NCBI RefSeq assembly: GCF_000382065.1
Contig: NZ_KB907498.1
Location: forward strand, 564,714-628,713
Origin: Stenotrophomonas hibiscicola ATCC 19867
GTDB taxonomy: Bacteria; Pseudomonadota; Gammaproteobacteria; Xanthomonadales; Xanthomonadaceae
Reading direction: 5' to 3'
Length of the DNA stretch: 64,000 nucleotides
The notes beneath the pieces are model-generated. The model searched no databases. It was not told the DNA's origin and saw only the letters and a list, made by a program, of their open reading frames with translations. This document shows, in pieces, positions 36,132 to 46,271 of the stretch; the first letter of the stretch is position 1, and every line of letters starts with the position of its first letter. A program made the position numbers and the translations under genes.

Positions 36132-36280
36132 CGGATGATTTCCAGCAATGGGAACAGGCGTGGCAGGATAGCCGAGCCGGGTCGCAGGTGCTGCGACCGC
36201 TCAAGTCCCGTCCACCCGCGCCGATAGCTGTCGCGGGCGTGCGCCTTGCGGGCGCCCCTCCCTCTCCCTCTGGATTCAAC

Positions 36281-38334
36281 ATGACTGGCAGTTACAGTCA
36301 GAGCCTGGTCGCCATCTCGCTGCTGGTGGCCATTCTTGCTTCGTACACGGCGCTGGACATGGCCGGCCGCCTGGCCACGGCCGAGGGGCGCGTGGCACGC
36401 TGGTGGCTGGCGGGTGGCGCGGCGGCCATGGGCCTGGGGATCTGGTCGATGCATTTCATCGGCATGCTGGCCTTCGACCTGCCGATTCCGGTCGGCTACG
36501 ACCTGGGCATCACCCTGTACTCGCTGGCCGTCTCGATCGGCGCTTCGGCCTATGCGCTGTGGCTGGTGTCGCGCCCCAGCCTGCCGTGGCGCCGGCTGCT
36601 GGCCGGTGCGGTACTGATGGGCCTGGGCATTGCCACCATGCACTACCTGGGCATGGCCGCGATGCGCATGCAGCCGGGCATCGACTATCACCCCGGCTGG
36701 TTCGCCGCCTCCATTGCGGTGGCCATCGGTGCCGCAGGTGCGGCGTTGTGGATCGCCTTCCGGCTGCGCGCCGAGCAGCGCAACACCCTGCTGCTGCGCG
36801 CGCTCGCATCGCTGGTGATGGGCCTGGCCATCGTCGGCATGCATTACACCGGCATGGCGGCGGCGCGCTTCCCCGAAGGCAGCATCTGTGGCGCCGTCGG
36901 CAGCGGCGGCATCGACACGCGCTGGCTGGCGGTGCTGGTGATCGTCACCACCGTGGCCACGCTGGGTATAGCCCTGGTCGCCTCGCTGTTCGACCGGCAG
37001 ATGCGCGTGCGCACCGGGCTGCTGGCCGATTCGCTGGCGCACGCCAACGACAAGCTGATCCAGGCGGCACTGCACGACCCGTTGACCCAGCTGCCCAACC
37101 GCATGCTGCTGCAGGACCGCATCGAGCAGGCCATCGAGAAGGCGCGGCGACGCAATCATGCGGTGGCGGTGATGTTCTGCGACCTGGATGGCTTCAAGGC
37201 GGTCAATGATGCCTTTGGCCACCAGCTTGGCGACCGCCTGCTGGTGGCGGTGGCGCAGCGCATCGGCGGCCTGCTGCGCCCGCAGGACACGTTCGCCCGC
37301 CTCGGCGGCGACGAGTTCGTGATCGTGCTGGCCATCGATATTCCCGACGATGCGGTGGTGGTGGCCGAGCGCATCATTGCCGCCGCCGGTGAGCCGTTCA
37401 CGCTGGATGCGGCCAGGTCAGCGCCAGCCTGGGCATCGCCCTGTACCCGGACGACGCCAGCAATGAGCGCGAACTGATGGCGCACGCCGATGCGGCGATG
37501 TACCACACCAAGGAAACCGGGCGGAACGGCTATACCTTCTTCACTCCCTCGATGCAGCTCAGTGCCAATCGCCAGCTGCGCCTGCTGCAGGACCTGCGCA
37601 AGGCCATCGCCCGCAACGAACTGATCCTGCATTACCAGCCCAAATTCCCGGCCGCGGGCGCACCGGCCACCGGCGCCGAAGCGCTGCTGCGCTGGCAGCA
37701 CCCGGAGCTGGGGCTGCTGGCGCCGGATGTGTTCATTCCGATCGCCGAACGCAGCGGACTGATCCTCCCCATCGGCGACTGGGTGCTGGACCGCGCCTGT
37801 GCACAGCTGCGCGCCTGGCATGACGCCGGCCACGCAGACTGGTCGATGGCGGTGAACCTGTCGCCGTTGCAGTTCGCCTCGCCGGCGCTTCTGGACAGCG
37901 TGCGCGAAGTACTGCAGCGGCATCGGATCGAACCGGCCCGGCTGACCCTGGAGATCACCGAGACCACCGCGATGAAGGACGTCGATGCCAGCCTGGCCAT
38001 CCTCAACGACCTGACCGCGATGGGCGTGCACATCGCCATCGACGACTTCGGCACCGGCTATTCCAGCCTGCTGTACCTCAAGCGCATGCCGGCCACCGAA
38101 CTGAAGATCGACCGCGCGTTCGTTCGTGACCTGGAATGCAACGACGAAGATGCCGCCATCGTGTCGTCGATCATTGCGCTGGGCCGCACCCTCCAGTTGC
38201 AGGTGGTGGCCGAAGGCGTGGAAACGCAGGCGCAGCGCGAGTACCTGAGCGAGCTGGGCTGCGACCAGCTGCAGGGCTACCACCTGGGCCGGCCGATGGA
38301 GGCAGAGGAGTTCCTGCGCCGGGTGGCGGGGTAA
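36281..38334 (+). pseudogene. MHYT-GGDEF-EAL cyclic-di-GMP protein with a frame break
   Basis: The first frame (36281-37477) encodes a seven-helix MHYT sensor with three repeats (MHFIGML, MHYLGMA, MHYTGMA) and a GGDEF domain with an intact RLGGDEF active site. At about 37420 the frame breaks. One missing base in a GGATGCGGCC stretch would restore VSASLGIALYPDD and the rest of the GGDEF domain, joined to an EAL domain. The EAL domain (to 38334) is intact: EALLRW, IAIDDFGTGYSS, AEGVETQ. As read, the product is a membrane MHYT protein with a truncated cyclase and a possibly separate EAL fragment starting at 37477. A sequencing error cannot be excluded. Confidence 0.8.
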
Positions 38335-38390
38335 AGCCGGCCGCTGGCCGGCTTCCCGCGATTGCCGGCCAGCGGCCGGCACTACCGGAC
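38335..38390. repeat. Facing SMAG-like repeats
   Basis: AGCCGGCC...GGCCGGCT (about 38336-38355) is followed by TGCCGGCC...GGCCGGCA with a CTAC end (about 38364-38386). Confidence 0.6.
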
Positions 38391-38401
38391 AACGGAAAAC
38401 C

Positions 38402-38429
38402 AGAAAGGCCGCCCGAGGGCGGCCTTTCT
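38402..38429. terminator. Bidirectional terminator
   Basis: A 13-base stem (AGAAAGGCCGCCC / GGGCGGCCTTTCT) between the EAL gene and cyoD. A-rich and T-rich stem ends suit termination on both strands. Confidence 0.75.
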
Positions 38430-38451
38430 GCGTGGCAACGTCGCGAGAACG

Positions 38452-38793
38452 TCAGTGCATCATGTGCACGTTCATGTTGTGCATGACCCACAGGGTGCCG
38501 ATCACGATGATGCCGATCACCACGACGGTGAAGGCCGCCGCGTTGACGTTCCAGCGGCTTTCCGAAGAGCGGTCCAGGTGCAGGAAGAACACCAGGTGGA
38601 CCAGCATCTGCAGCACCGCGGTGACCGCGATCACCACACCGTTGACGGTGCGCGAGAAATCGCCCGACATCACCATCCAGAACGGGATGACGGTCAGCAC
38701 CACCGCCAGCACGAAGCCGATCAGGTACGACTTCACGCTGCCGTGGCTTTCGCCGCCGGTGCCGTGGTCGTGTACATGGTTGTCATGTGCCAT
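38452..38793 (-). CDS. cyoD: Cytochrome bo3 ubiquinol oxidase subunit IV
   Basis: 113 residues with three membrane segments. The N-terminus is His-rich ([20 protein letters not shown]), then SYLIGFVLAVVLTVIPFW and VLQMLVHLVFFLHLD, typical of CyoD, which helps assemble subunit I. The ATG overlaps the last base of the cyoC stop. Last gene of the cyoABCD operon; no cyoE follows. Confidence 0.93.
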   Translation of the reverse strand: MAHDNHVHDHGTGGESHGSVKSYLIGFVLAVVLTVIPFWMVMSGDFSRTVNGVVIAVTAVLQMLVHLVFFLHLDRSSESRWNVNAAAFTVVVIGIIVIGTLWVMHNMNVHMMH

Positions 38794-39431
38794 TACAGCG
38801 CTCCATTGAGGTAGACGACGGAGAACACGCCGATCCAGATCAGGTCCAGGAAGTGCCAGAACAGGCTCAGGCACGCCATGCGGGTCTTGTTGGTCGCGGT
38901 CAGGCCGTACTTTTTCAGCTGCACGAACATCACCAGCAGCCACAGCAGGCCCGCGCTGACGTGCAGGCCGTGGGTACCGACCAGGGCGAAGAACGCCGAC
39001 AGGAAGGCACTGCGGTCCGGACCGTAGCCCTGATGGATCAGATGCTGGAACTCCCACACTTCCATGCACATGAAGCCGAAGCCCAGCAGCCAGGTGATGC
39101 CCAGCCACAGGTACATCTGGCCCATCTGCTTGCGGTGCATGGCAATCATGCCCAGGCCGAAGGTCAGCGACGAGGTCAGCAGCAGCGCGGTTTCCCACGC
39201 CACGAACGGCAGCTCGAACAGGTCCTTCGCGGTGGGGCCACCATCGGTACCGCCTGCCAGCACCACGTAGGTGGCGAACAGCGAGGCGAAGATGAGGCAG
39301 TCGCTCATCAGGTACACCCAGAAACCGAAGACGGTGTTGCCGCCGGTGTCGTGGTGCTCGTGGTCGTCATGGCCATGGGCCGCCGCGTGTGCGGCGTGCC
39401 CGTGGCTCAGGGTCGAGGTATTGGTGCTCAT
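38793..39431 (-). CDS. cyoC: Cytochrome bo3 ubiquinol oxidase subunit III
   Basis: 212 residues from the ATG at 39431, inside a longer frame. Five membrane segments follow a His-rich cytoplasmic tail ([19 protein letters not shown]). [18 protein letters not shown] and [16 protein letters not shown] match haem-copper oxidase subunit III. The start overlaps the cyoB stop by four bases (ATGA). Confidence 0.94.
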   Translation of the reverse strand: MSTNTSTLSHGHAAHAAAHGHDDHEHHDTGGNTVFGFWVYLMSDCLIFASLFATYVVLAGGTDGGPTAKDLFELPFVAWETALLLTSSLTFGLGMIAMHRKQMGQMYLWLGITWLLGFGFMCMEVWEFQHLIHQGYGPDRSAFLSAFFALVGTHGLHVSAGLLWLLVMFVQLKKYGLTATNKTRMACLSLFWHFLDLIWIGVFSVVYLNGAL

Positions 39432-41431
39432 GCCTTCAGCTCCGACTTCACCAGGCCCTGGGCTTCCAGGTGCTTGCGGTGTGCGTTCTCGATGCGTTCC
39501 ACCTCGGCGGCCGGGACCCAGTAGTCCACGTCCTGGTCGAAGGTGCGGTAGATGAACGTGGCGATCATGCCGACGAAGCCGACGATGGCCAGCCACCAGA
39601 TGTGCCAGATCATCGCGAAGCCGAACACCAGGCTGAAGGCACCGATGACAACGCCCGTGCCGGTGTTGCGCGGCATGTGGATGTCGGTGTACTTGGCCGG
39701 CTTCGGCCAGGCTTCACCACGCTGCTTGCGTTCCCAGAAATCGTCCAGCTCGGTGACGTCCGGCAGGGTCGCGAAGTTGTAGAAGGCCGGCGGCGAGGAG
39801 GTTTCCCACTCCAGCGTACGGGCATCCCACGGGTCACCGGTCAGGTCCACGGTCTTCTTGCGGTCGCGGATCGACACGGCCACCTGGATGATCTGGCACA
39901 GGATGCCGGCGCCGACGATGAACGCACCGCAGGCAGCAACCAGCAGCAGCGGCTCGTAGGCCGGGTTGACGGTGCTCTGCAGGCGACGGGTCATGCCCAT
40001 GAAGCCCAGCACGTACATCGGCATGAAGGTCACGTAGAAGCCGATGAACCAGCACCAGAACGCGCACTTGCCCCAGAACTCATTGAGGCGGAAGCCGAAC
40101 ATCTTCGGCCACCAGTAAGTGATGCCGGCGAACATGCCGAACACCACGCCGCCGATGATGACGTTGTGGAAGTGGGCGATCAGGAACAGGCTGTTGTGCA
40201 GCACGAAGTCGATGGCCGGGATCGCCAGCATCACGCCGGTCATGCCGCCGATGACGAAGGTGACCATGAAGCCGATCGTCCACAGCACCGGGGTGGTGAA
40301 GTGCACGCGACCGCGGAACATGGTGAACAACCAGTTGAAGATCTTCACGCCGGTCGGGATCGAGATGATCATCGTCGTGATGCCGAAGAAGGCATTGACG
40401 TTGGCACCCGAGCCCATGGTGAAGAAGTGGTGCAGCCACACGATGAACGACAGCACGCCGATGCAGGCGGTGGCGTAGACCATGCCCTTGTAACCGAACA
40501 GCGCCTTGCGCGAGAAGGTCGCGATGACTTCGGAGAACACACCGAACGCCGGCAGGACCAGGATGTACACCTCCGGGTGACCCCAGATCCAGATCAGGTT
40601 GATGTACAGCATGGCGTTGCCGCCGCCGTCATTGGTGAAGAAGTGCGTACCCAGGTAACGGTCCAGGGTCAGCAGCACCAGGGTGATGGTCAGCACCGGG
40701 AACGCGGCGACGATCAGCACGTTGGTCACCAGGGCAGTCCAGGTGAACACCGGCATCTGCATCAGCTTCATGCTGGGGGTACGCATCTTCAGGATGGTGA
40801 TGAAGAAGTTGATACCACTCAACGTGGTACCCAAACCCGCCACCTGCAGGCCCCAGATGTAGTAGTCCATGCCGACGCTTGGACTGTATTCGATACCCGA
40901 CAACGGCGGGAACGCCAGCCAGCCGGTGGCGGCGAACTCACCGATCCACAGCGACAGCATGATCAGCACCGCGCCCGCCACGAACAGCCAGAAGCTGAGC
41001 GAGTTGACGAACGGGAACGCAACGTCACGCGCACCGATCTGCAGCGGCACGGCCAGGTTCATCAGGCCGGTGATCAGCGGCATCGCCACGAAGAAGATCA
41101 TGATCACGCCGTGGGCGGTGAAGATCTGGTCGTAGTGGTGCGGCGGCAGGTAACCCTCCGAGCCACCGACGGCGAGCGCCTGCTGGGTGCGCATCATGAT
41201 GGCGTCGGAGAAGCCGCGCAGCAGCATGACGAAGGCGACGATGAGGTACATCACGCCGATCTTCTTGTGGTCCACCGAGGTGAACCACTCCTTCCACAGA
41301 TAGCCCCACAGCTTGAACTTGGTGATCAGGGCGACGACGCCCAGGCCACCCAGCACCGCGCCGACCAGGGTGGTCAGCACGATCGGATCGTGGGGGATCG
41401 ACTCAAGAGAGAGTTTTCCCAACATGTTCAT
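39428..41431 (-). CDS. cyoB: Cytochrome bo3 ubiquinol oxidase subunit I
   Basis: 667 residues, about 15 membrane segments. The catalytic subunit carries haem b, haem o3 and CuB and pumps protons. The His-Tyr cross-link motif is in [15 protein letters not shown], CuB histidines in WLHHFFTMG, and haem ligands in [14 protein letters not shown]. Overlaps cyoA by four bases. Confidence 0.97.
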   Translation of the reverse strand: MNMLGKLSLESIPHDPIVLTTLVGAVLGGLGVVALITKFKLWGYLWKEWFTSVDHKKIGVMYLIVAFVMLLRGFSDAIMMRTQQALAVGGSEGYLPPHHYDQIFTAHGVIMIFFVAMPLITGLMNLAVPLQIGARDVAFPFVNSLSFWLFVAGAVLIMLSLWIGEFAATGWLAFPPLSGIEYSPSVGMDYYIWGLQVAGLGTTLSGINFFITILKMRTPSMKLMQMPVFTWTALVTNVLIVAAFPVLTITLVLLTLDRYLGTHFFTNDGGGNAMLYINLIWIWGHPEVYILVLPAFGVFSEVIATFSRKALFGYKGMVYATACIGVLSFIVWLHHFFTMGSGANVNAFFGITTMIISIPTGVKIFNWLFTMFRGRVHFTTPVLWTIGFMVTFVIGGMTGVMLAIPAIDFVLHNSLFLIAHFHNVIIGGVVFGMFAGITYWWPKMFGFRLNEFWGKCAFWCWFIGFYVTFMPMYVLGFMGMTRRLQSTVNPAYEPLLLVAACGAFIVGAGILCQIIQVAVSIRDRKKTVDLTGDPWDARTLEWETSSPPAFYNFATLPDVTELDDFWERKQRGEAWPKPAKYTDIHMPRNTGTGVVIGAFSLVFGFAMIWHIWWLAIVGFVGMIATFIYRTFDQDVDYWVPAAEVERIENAHRKHLEAQGLVKSELKA

Positions 41432-42468
41432 TCTCCCGAACCCGCGTGGCCGGCATGGCCTGCGTGTTCGTGTTCGTTGGCATCCAGGTTTTCACCCGAT
41501 TCCTTGGAATCATGCGCATCACTGGGGGCGTGGCCCTCGTGCGCTTCATGGGTGGCGGCGTCGGCAGCGGCGGCACCGGCATGCGAGTGCTTCATGCCGT
41601 AATGCTTGTTGTCGCCCATGTGCTTGGCGATGACCCAGTCGAACAGGCCTTCTTCGGTCTTGCCGAAGTAGGTGACCGGATACCACTCGGCGTTGCGTGC
41701 TTCGCCCAGGGCCTTGAACGAGGCCTTGTCCAGGGTCTGCTCGCCGGCGCGGACCTGGTCCAGCCACTGGCGGTATTCGGCATCGGTGACCGAGTAGGCG
41801 GTGAAGTGCATCTTGGCGAAGCCCGCGCCGCTGTAGTGCGAAGACATGCCCGGGAATTCACCGGTCTCGTTGGCGATCAGGTGGAGCTTGGTCTCCATCG
41901 CAGCCATCGAGTAGATCATGCTGCCCAGGTGCGGGATGAAGAACGCATTCATCACCGAATCGGACGTGATCTTGAAGTTCAGCGGCGTGTTGACCGGGAA
42001 CTTGATTTCGTTGACGACCGCCACCTTCTCTTCCGGATAGATGAACAGCCACTTCCAGTCCAGCGAGATCGCCTCGATGGTGACCGGCTTGACGTCCGAA
42101 TCCAGCGGACGGTACGGATCCAGTGCGTGCGACGAGCGCCAGGTCAGGACCGCCAGCACCAGCACGATCATGCACGGGATCGACCACACCACCACCTCGA
42201 TCGCCGTCGAGTGGGACCACTTCGGCTCGTAGCGGGCCTTGGTGTTGGAGGCGCGATACTTCCACGCGAAGGTCAGGGTCATGATGATGACCGGGATGAC
42301 GACCAGCAGCATGAGCACGGTGGCCGTGATCAGCAGGGTCTTCTCATCCTGGCCGATCTGGCCCTTCGGACTGAGGATGGCCACGGCATCGCAGCCGGTG
42401 AGCATCACCAGCAACGACAGCAGCAGGCCCGGGCGCAACCAGCGCCCAAGGGTTTTCAACGGAATCAT
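41428..42468 (-). CDS. cyoA: Cytochrome bo3 ubiquinol oxidase subunit II
   Basis: 346 residues from the ATG at 42468. It has a lipoprotein signal peptide with lipobox LTGC, two membrane helices and a periplasmic cupredoxin domain. The CuA cysteines are absent (the region reads [15 protein letters not shown]), as expected for a quinol oxidase. The C-terminal tail is unusually long and His/Glu-rich ([12 protein letters not shown]), which could bind metal. First gene of the operon. Confidence 0.95.
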   Translation of the reverse strand: MIPLKTLGRWLRPGLLLSLLVMLTGCDAVAILSPKGQIGQDEKTLLITATVLMLLVVIPVIIMTLTFAWKYRASNTKARYEPKWSHSTAIEVVVWSIPCMIVLVLAVLTWRSSHALDPYRPLDSDVKPVTIEAISLDWKWLFIYPEEKVAVVNEIKFPVNTPLNFKITSDSVMNAFFIPHLGSMIYSMAAMETKLHLIANETGEFPGMSSHYSGAGFAKMHFTAYSVTDAEYRQWLDQVRAGEQTLDKASFKALGEARNAEWYPVTYFGKTEEGLFDWVIAKHMGDNKHYGMKHSHAGAAAADAATHEAHEGHAPSDAHDSKESGENLDANEHEHAGHAGHAGSGE

Positions 42469-42784
42469 CGGTCGATCCAATTGCGAGGGAATGCCGTTCC
42501 CCGTCCCTGCCTGTTCCGGCCAAAGCCGGTCCCACCGGTCCGGAAGACAGGCAGGCAGGTGGGGTCGAGTCAGCCTTTCAATTTTAGGCCGTTACCCATC
42601 ATTTAAGAAAGGCATTGACATTGATCGAGCGCAGGAAAGGCCCGATTCTGGCTGCGACACGTTGTCGCACCGCGCACGCACGATGGCATCGGCCGGTGAT
42701 CCGCCGCGCTCGGCAAAGTCGCCTGAACAGATTCAGGTGCGCGGACAGACAGGAACATGGGATGCTCCAGGCAGGAGGGACGCC

Positions 42785-43420
42785 ATGGACAAGATCGACT
42801 TCAAGAAGCGCGACCGGGCGCTGTACCAGCCCCCGGCAGGCCGGTTCGTCCAAGTGGAGGTGCCACCGTTGCCCTACCTGATGATCGACGGCCGCGGCGA
42901 CCCGAATACCGCCCCGGCTTACCTGCAGTCGGTGCAGTGGCTGTATGCAGTGAGCTATGCACTGAAGTTCGCGCTGAAGGCCGAGGGCCGGGACTACGTA
43001 GTGCCGCCGCTGGAAGCGCTTTGGACCGCCGACGACCCGGCGAGCTTTGTGGCACGCCGCAAGGACGAGTGGTCGTGGACGGTGATGATCCGTACGCCGG
43101 ATGGGATCAGCCCAGGGCAACTGGAGACCGCCATCGCCAAGGCGACGAAGAAGCTGGGCGAGACACCGGCTGGCCTTCGTCATAGGGGGCTTGAGGAAGG
43201 CCTCTGCCTGCAGACCCTGCATGTGGGCGCCTACGATGACGAAGGCCCGATCCTGGCTCATCTGCACGACGAGCTGATGCCTTCGCTGGGCTACACCTTT
43301 GCCGGCCCCCACCATGAGATCTACCTGAGTGATCCGCGAAAGACCGACGCGGCGAGATTGAAGACCGTGCTGCGGCAACCGGTGCGGGCGGTTGGGCCTG
43401 ACGAGGGTTCTCGCGCATGA
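42785..43420 (+). CDS. GyrI-like small-molecule-binding protein
   Basis: 211 residues from the ATG at 42785, in a frame that opens earlier. It consists of a GyrI-like/SOUL-type fold: PLPYLMIDGRGDPN at the start, WSWTVMIRTPDG in the middle, and GPHHEIYLSDPRKT at the end. The family binds small ligands or hydrolyses cyclopropanes; MDKIDFKK at the N-terminus is typical of the stand-alone group. No helix-turn-helix is attached. Confidence 0.75.
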   Translation: MDKIDFKKRDRALYQPPAGRFVQVEVPPLPYLMIDGRGDPNTAPAYLQSVQWLYAVSYALKFALKAEGRDYVVPPLEALWTADDPASFVARRKDEWSWTVMIRTPDGISPGQLETAIAKATKKLGETPAGLRHRGLEEGLCLQTLHVGAYDDEGPILAHLHDELMPSLGYTFAGPHHEIYLSDPRKTDAARLKTVLRQPVRAVGPDEGSRA

Positions 43421-43433
43421 CCCGAGGAACGTC

Positions 43434-43766
43434 ATGCGCATGATCGAACGACTGCTGCGCTGGACCACCCTGCCCGCCGGGCGCCGGCTGATGGCCGTGC
43501 TTGGGGCTACGCTGGTGATCGTGCTGGCCTGCAATCCGGATCTGCTGCCGTTGTTGCCGCTGGTGGATGCGTCGGGACTGGACGTACTGATGCTGTTGCT
43601 GGGTGCGCAGGTGGTCGCGGTGCTGCCATGGGTACGCGAGCGGGCCAGCCGCGGGACCAGAGTGCTCGCACGCCTGCTTATCGGCGCATTGGCGGGAGCA
43701 GCGGGTGGTTATCTCCAGCAGCTGGCGTGGTGGCTGGCGAAGGATGCGGGGATGGCGCGGCGTTGA
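43434..43766 (+). CDS. Small membrane protein, 110 aa
   Basis: From the ATG at 43434, 13 bases after the GyrI-like gene. Three hydrophobic segments (LMAVLGATLVIVLA, LDVLMLLLGAQVVAVL, LIGALAGAAGGYL) are separated by basic loops. No family is recognised. Probably co-transcribed with the gene before it. The terminator at 43796 follows. Confidence 0.55.
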   Translation: MRMIERLLRWTTLPAGRRLMAVLGATLVIVLACNPDLLPLLPLVDASGLDVLMLLLGAQVVAVLPWVRERASRGTRVLARLLIGALAGAAGGYLQQLAWWLAKDAGMARR

Positions 43767-43795
43767 TGGCGTCGCGCCGCCAATCGGCCAAACAA

Positions 43796-43822
43796 AAAGC
43801 CCCGGTTAAAGGCCGGGGCTTT
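43796..43822. terminator. Terminator, leftmost copy of the tRNA-linked set
   Basis: AAAGCCCCGG / CCGGGGCTTT stem. It resembles the terminators at 46168 and 48007, which also sit next to a tRNA-Thr 3' end. On the minus strand it closes the Rhs module; on the plus strand it can end the preceding gene. Confidence 0.75.
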
Positions 43823-43832
43823 TCATTGCAAC

Positions 43833-43877
43833 TGGTGCCGGAAACAGGAGTCGAACCTGCGACCTACGCATTACGAA
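43833..43877 (-). tRNA. 3'-half fragment of tRNA-Thr (attachment-site-like copy)
   Basis: 45 bases identical to 48040-48084, covering the CCA end, acceptor 3' strand, T arm, variable loop and the anticodon through CGT. The sequence then departs from tRNA and no 5' half follows, so no functional tRNA can form. This is what integration at a tRNA 3' end, or a duplication carried by it, leaves behind. Confidence 0.85.
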
Positions 43878-44098
43878 CCCGGCCGATAAGTCACGCGAGC
43901 AAACAAAGCGGCTAGCAACCGACGGGATAAGCACTACTCGCGCGGAGCGGACCGGCAAGGACCGTCGCCAATGGCACACTGCGCGGGATCTGAGTTCCAA
44001 CTGTCCAAAAAGCAGTTCCCGAAAGTGACCGGAAGCGACCCGAAAGACCGTAAGTGCCATCTAAGCCTCTACCAGCTTGATATTTGTTCAGAGCATCC

Positions 44099-44290
44099 CT
44101 AGAAATTTCCGGAAAGGTACACTGCCTCATCAATCATTTTTCTCAGGTGCACCAGCGTAGGCAGAAAACCTGAGAGTTCCATGTCGCTAAGCGGTGCTGC
44201 GCCAGCATTGACCATCGCAGCAATAGCGGCCTTCGATAGCATCAACGATTTGGTGGGAGCCTTGGGATCGAACACTCGCTCAGGTAGCAC
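44099..44290 (-). CDS. Possible gene remnant, 63 aa
   Basis: A GTG-started frame with a plausible folded composition (SLMLSKAAIAAMVNAGAAPL, then GFLPTLVHLRKMIDEAVYLS). In-frame coding character continues a few codons upstream of the GTG to a stop. It lies downstream of the module A immunity-type genes and may be an older immunity gene or its C-terminal remnant. The surrounding 43878-44445 holds nothing else I can support. Confidence 0.3.
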   Translation of the reverse strand: MLPERVFDPKAPTKSLMLSKAAIAAMVNAGAAPLSDMELSGFLPTLVHLRKMIDEAVYLSGNF

Positions 44291-44445
44291 AAGAGCAGTC
44301 TTCTTAGGGCACTACCCCCTCAACACTCCGTGCGAGTGAATACCCTCGGCATCAAACTCATCCGAGAAGTGCACGCGCCTACGCTCTGACGTGACCCTGG
44401 AGGAATCACTTCTCTTGTAGAGTGATCCGATACAGTAATTCCCAG

Positions 44446-44616
44446 TTACGAACTTTGGCCTAGAAAGGCAGCAGCAAAGACCATTCTTCCGAGTCGAACG
44501 TGCGAACCCTCGTTCAGTGAAATTTCCTTGAGGAAGCTCGGGTTGTCGTAGTCAAATATCCCAATGGTCAGCTCTTCGACGTCAACCTTGTTGATCCGAT
44601 CGCCGGACGGCTTCAT
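44446..44616 (-). CDS. Small coupled ORF, 56 aa
   Basis: Begins MKPSGDRINKVDVEELTIGI and ends AAFLGQSS. Its ATG overlaps the TGA of the 120-aa gene at 44613-44975 (ATGA), strong evidence of translational coupling. The sequence looks like a strand-rich N-terminal part of a larger protein. It may be a second small immunity-type protein or a truncated one. Confidence 0.4.
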   Translation of the reverse strand: MKPSGDRINKVDVEELTIGIFDYDNPSFLKEISLNEGSHVRLGRMVFAAAFLGQSS

Positions 44617-44975
44617 GCGACATTGATCGCCGACAGAACGACTTCAATCCCAACATCTGCACATATTCTCAACGCTTGCTCCCGAGCCTCCGCCGGGGAG
44701 AGCCGCCCAGCCATCCTCATCGCTTCAGTTGAAAACCCCGCATCGAACGAGATCTTGTTCACCACATCTTCTTGAACGCGGCGATGGAGCTCGATAGCGG
44801 GTCCGAGCTTCGTCATGCTCTCGGGGCGCAGCGCACTTGAAGCTTCATGTCCGTCCAGCGATTCGTAATAGTAGAAATTCGAGTACTTCTCAATGAAAGT
44901 CTGGGCATCAACGGAGCCCAACGCAAACGCTCTTACAAGCTTCGTCATCTCAATGATCGCAGCTTCAGTTTCCAT
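44613..44975 (-). CDS. Putative immunity protein of Rhs module A
   Basis: 120 residues, cytosolic, acidic and helical (METEAAIIEMTKLVRAFALG, then FIEKYSNFYYYESLDG). It begins 18 bases after the restored end of the module A toxin gene (44994), the usual place for an immunity gene in polymorphic toxin loci. No family name is recognised. If the toxin is inactive, this gene may still protect against the same toxin from neighbours. Confidence 0.5.
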   Translation of the reverse strand: METEAAIIEMTKLVRAFALGSVDAQTFIEKYSNFYYYESLDGHEASSALRPESMTKLGPAIELHRRVQEDVVNKISFDAGFSTEAMRMAGRLSPAEAREQALRICADVGIEVVLSAINVA

Positions 44976-44993
44976 GATTTACGTCACTCCAAC

Positions 44994-45991
44994 TCATTGT
45001 TTTATCGGAAGCCATGGGGTTCCGTCGGCATTGCTTACACCGGGAACGTGACCATGCGGTTGCTGGGCGCGAGGATCAGGATGAGTTGATGGCTTGTGTC
45101 CGCCATCTATTCGAACCCCAGTTGGCTGACCGTCAGGCCCTTTTGCCTGAACAAATCGACCATCGGGTGATCTTCAATTCTGCCACCCGGCGGTGTAGGA
45201 ATCGCGTTCCCCTTGGAATCGACATAGATCGTGCCACTTTCCTTCTGTTCTCCGGCGCTCGATTCACTTTTCGGGGACTGTTTGTCTCTGGCAATTGACC
45301 CATCACCTTGCAATGCAGGCAGTCTCGGCGATTCCTCAGACTTCTGAAGTAGGCCTTTTACTGCCCCGTCCAGCTTGTTGCCGATATCCGTTCGCTGCTC
45401 GGCTGTCGTGGTTGCATAGTAGGTCACGCCAATAACGATCGGTACAACCACCAGCGGCGCAGCGAGCAAGGCATTCCGCCCATCCGGATCCGTGAACTTG
45501 TAGGGATTTCCTGCTGCATAGCGATACCGATTGAACTGCCCAACCGGCTGGTCATACGCCGTGACCGGATCCACCGACAGGAACACACCCAACTGCGGAT
45601 CCATGTACCGCTGCTGCATGTAGCTCAGCCCGGTGGCCGAGTCGCTCACATGGCCGGTATACCCCGGCCCGTCCATGACCCGACCATCCACCACGGCACC
45701 GTACGGCTCGTAGTCATAGCGCTTGATCACGTTGCCGTTGGCATCGCTCTCGGCGACAACCGAGCCCAAGGCGTCCGTGTGAATGTAGGTGACCGTCGTT
45801 TGTGCCACTGCGGCTGGTGACAGGCCAAGGCCAATGAGCAGCACGCGGCACAGCCAGGCGCCCAATGCCCCCAGCTTCCGAAATCGTTCTTCAAATCCCC
45901 TGAAGCGGGTCGACACACCGCCTGCAGTTCCCCCGAACCTGCGCATCCTTCCAGTCCCTGAAAGAGCCTTGGAGCAAGGCCGGGTATTCAT
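44994..45991 (-). pseudogene. Short Rhs core/toxin gene, module A, frame broken near the toxin end
   Basis: From the ATG at 45991: a long basic n-region, a signal peptide (LCRVLLIGLGLSPAAVAQ), one Rhs repeat (YIHTDALGSVVAESDANG), and the Rhs core (GLSYMQQRYMDPQLGVFLS to NRYRYAAGNPY, ending DPDGR). After DPDGR comes a unique C-terminus. As read it stops at 45107. A one-base change at about 45110 opens a frame to 44994 with GGHKPSTHPDPRAQQPHGHV and GVSNADGTPWLPIK, a tail typical of the polymorphic toxin type 24 group (Ntox24, predicted RNase; assigned from memory of the motif). The joined product would be about 330 residues. Confidence 0.7.
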
Positions 45992-46134
45992 AGCGCAGGA
46001 ATGACCGCTGCGTTTGCCAGGTCAGGAACAGGGCGCGCGCTAAGCGCCTAGGAAGCCGGCGGGCGAGTAGGCTGCGAGATTCGGAAAGTGGGGGCTGCCA
46101 GCCATGGGTCGGCAGTGCCGGGGAGCTCGCATTC

Positions 46135-46157
46135 CGCCAGGCATGGCCCGGCGCTAC
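46135..46157 (-). repeat. SMAG-like repeat in module A promoter region
   Basis: CGCCAGGC-ATG-GCCCGGCG-CTAC, one mismatch in the stem. The equivalent unit in module B is at 47972-47994, at the same distance from the Rhs start. Confidence 0.65.
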
Positions 46158-46167
46158 CAGAGCACAA

Positions 46168-46194
46168 AAAAGCCCCGACCAAGGCCGGTGCTTT
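46168..46194 (-). terminator. Terminator, middle (diverged) copy
   Basis: AAAAGCCCCGACC / GGCCGGTGCTTTT with two weak pairs. Same position relative to the tRNA fragment as in the other two copies. Confidence 0.55.
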
Positions 46195-46203
46195 TCATCC
46201 AAC

Positions 46204-46243
46204 TGGCGCCGTAAACAGGAGCCAAACATACGATCTACGCATC
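46204..46243 (-). tRNA. Degraded 3'-half fragment of tRNA-Thr
   Basis: TGGCGCCGTAAACAGGAGCC and the following bases align with the tRNA-Thr 3' end at 48040, with about eight substitutions over 38 bases. It marks the boundary between module B's immunity gene and module A. Confidence 0.7.
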
Positions 46244-46271
46244 TCTCAAAAAACTACGAGAAGGAAAACGC

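Noticed and set aside
39389..41602. Open frame of 737 codons opposite cyoB
   Set aside because: Shadow of cyoB; translation dominated by His, Asp and Gln repeats.
43833..43877. Functional second tRNA-Thr gene
   Set aside because: Only the 3' half is present; no D arm or 5' acceptor strand follows.
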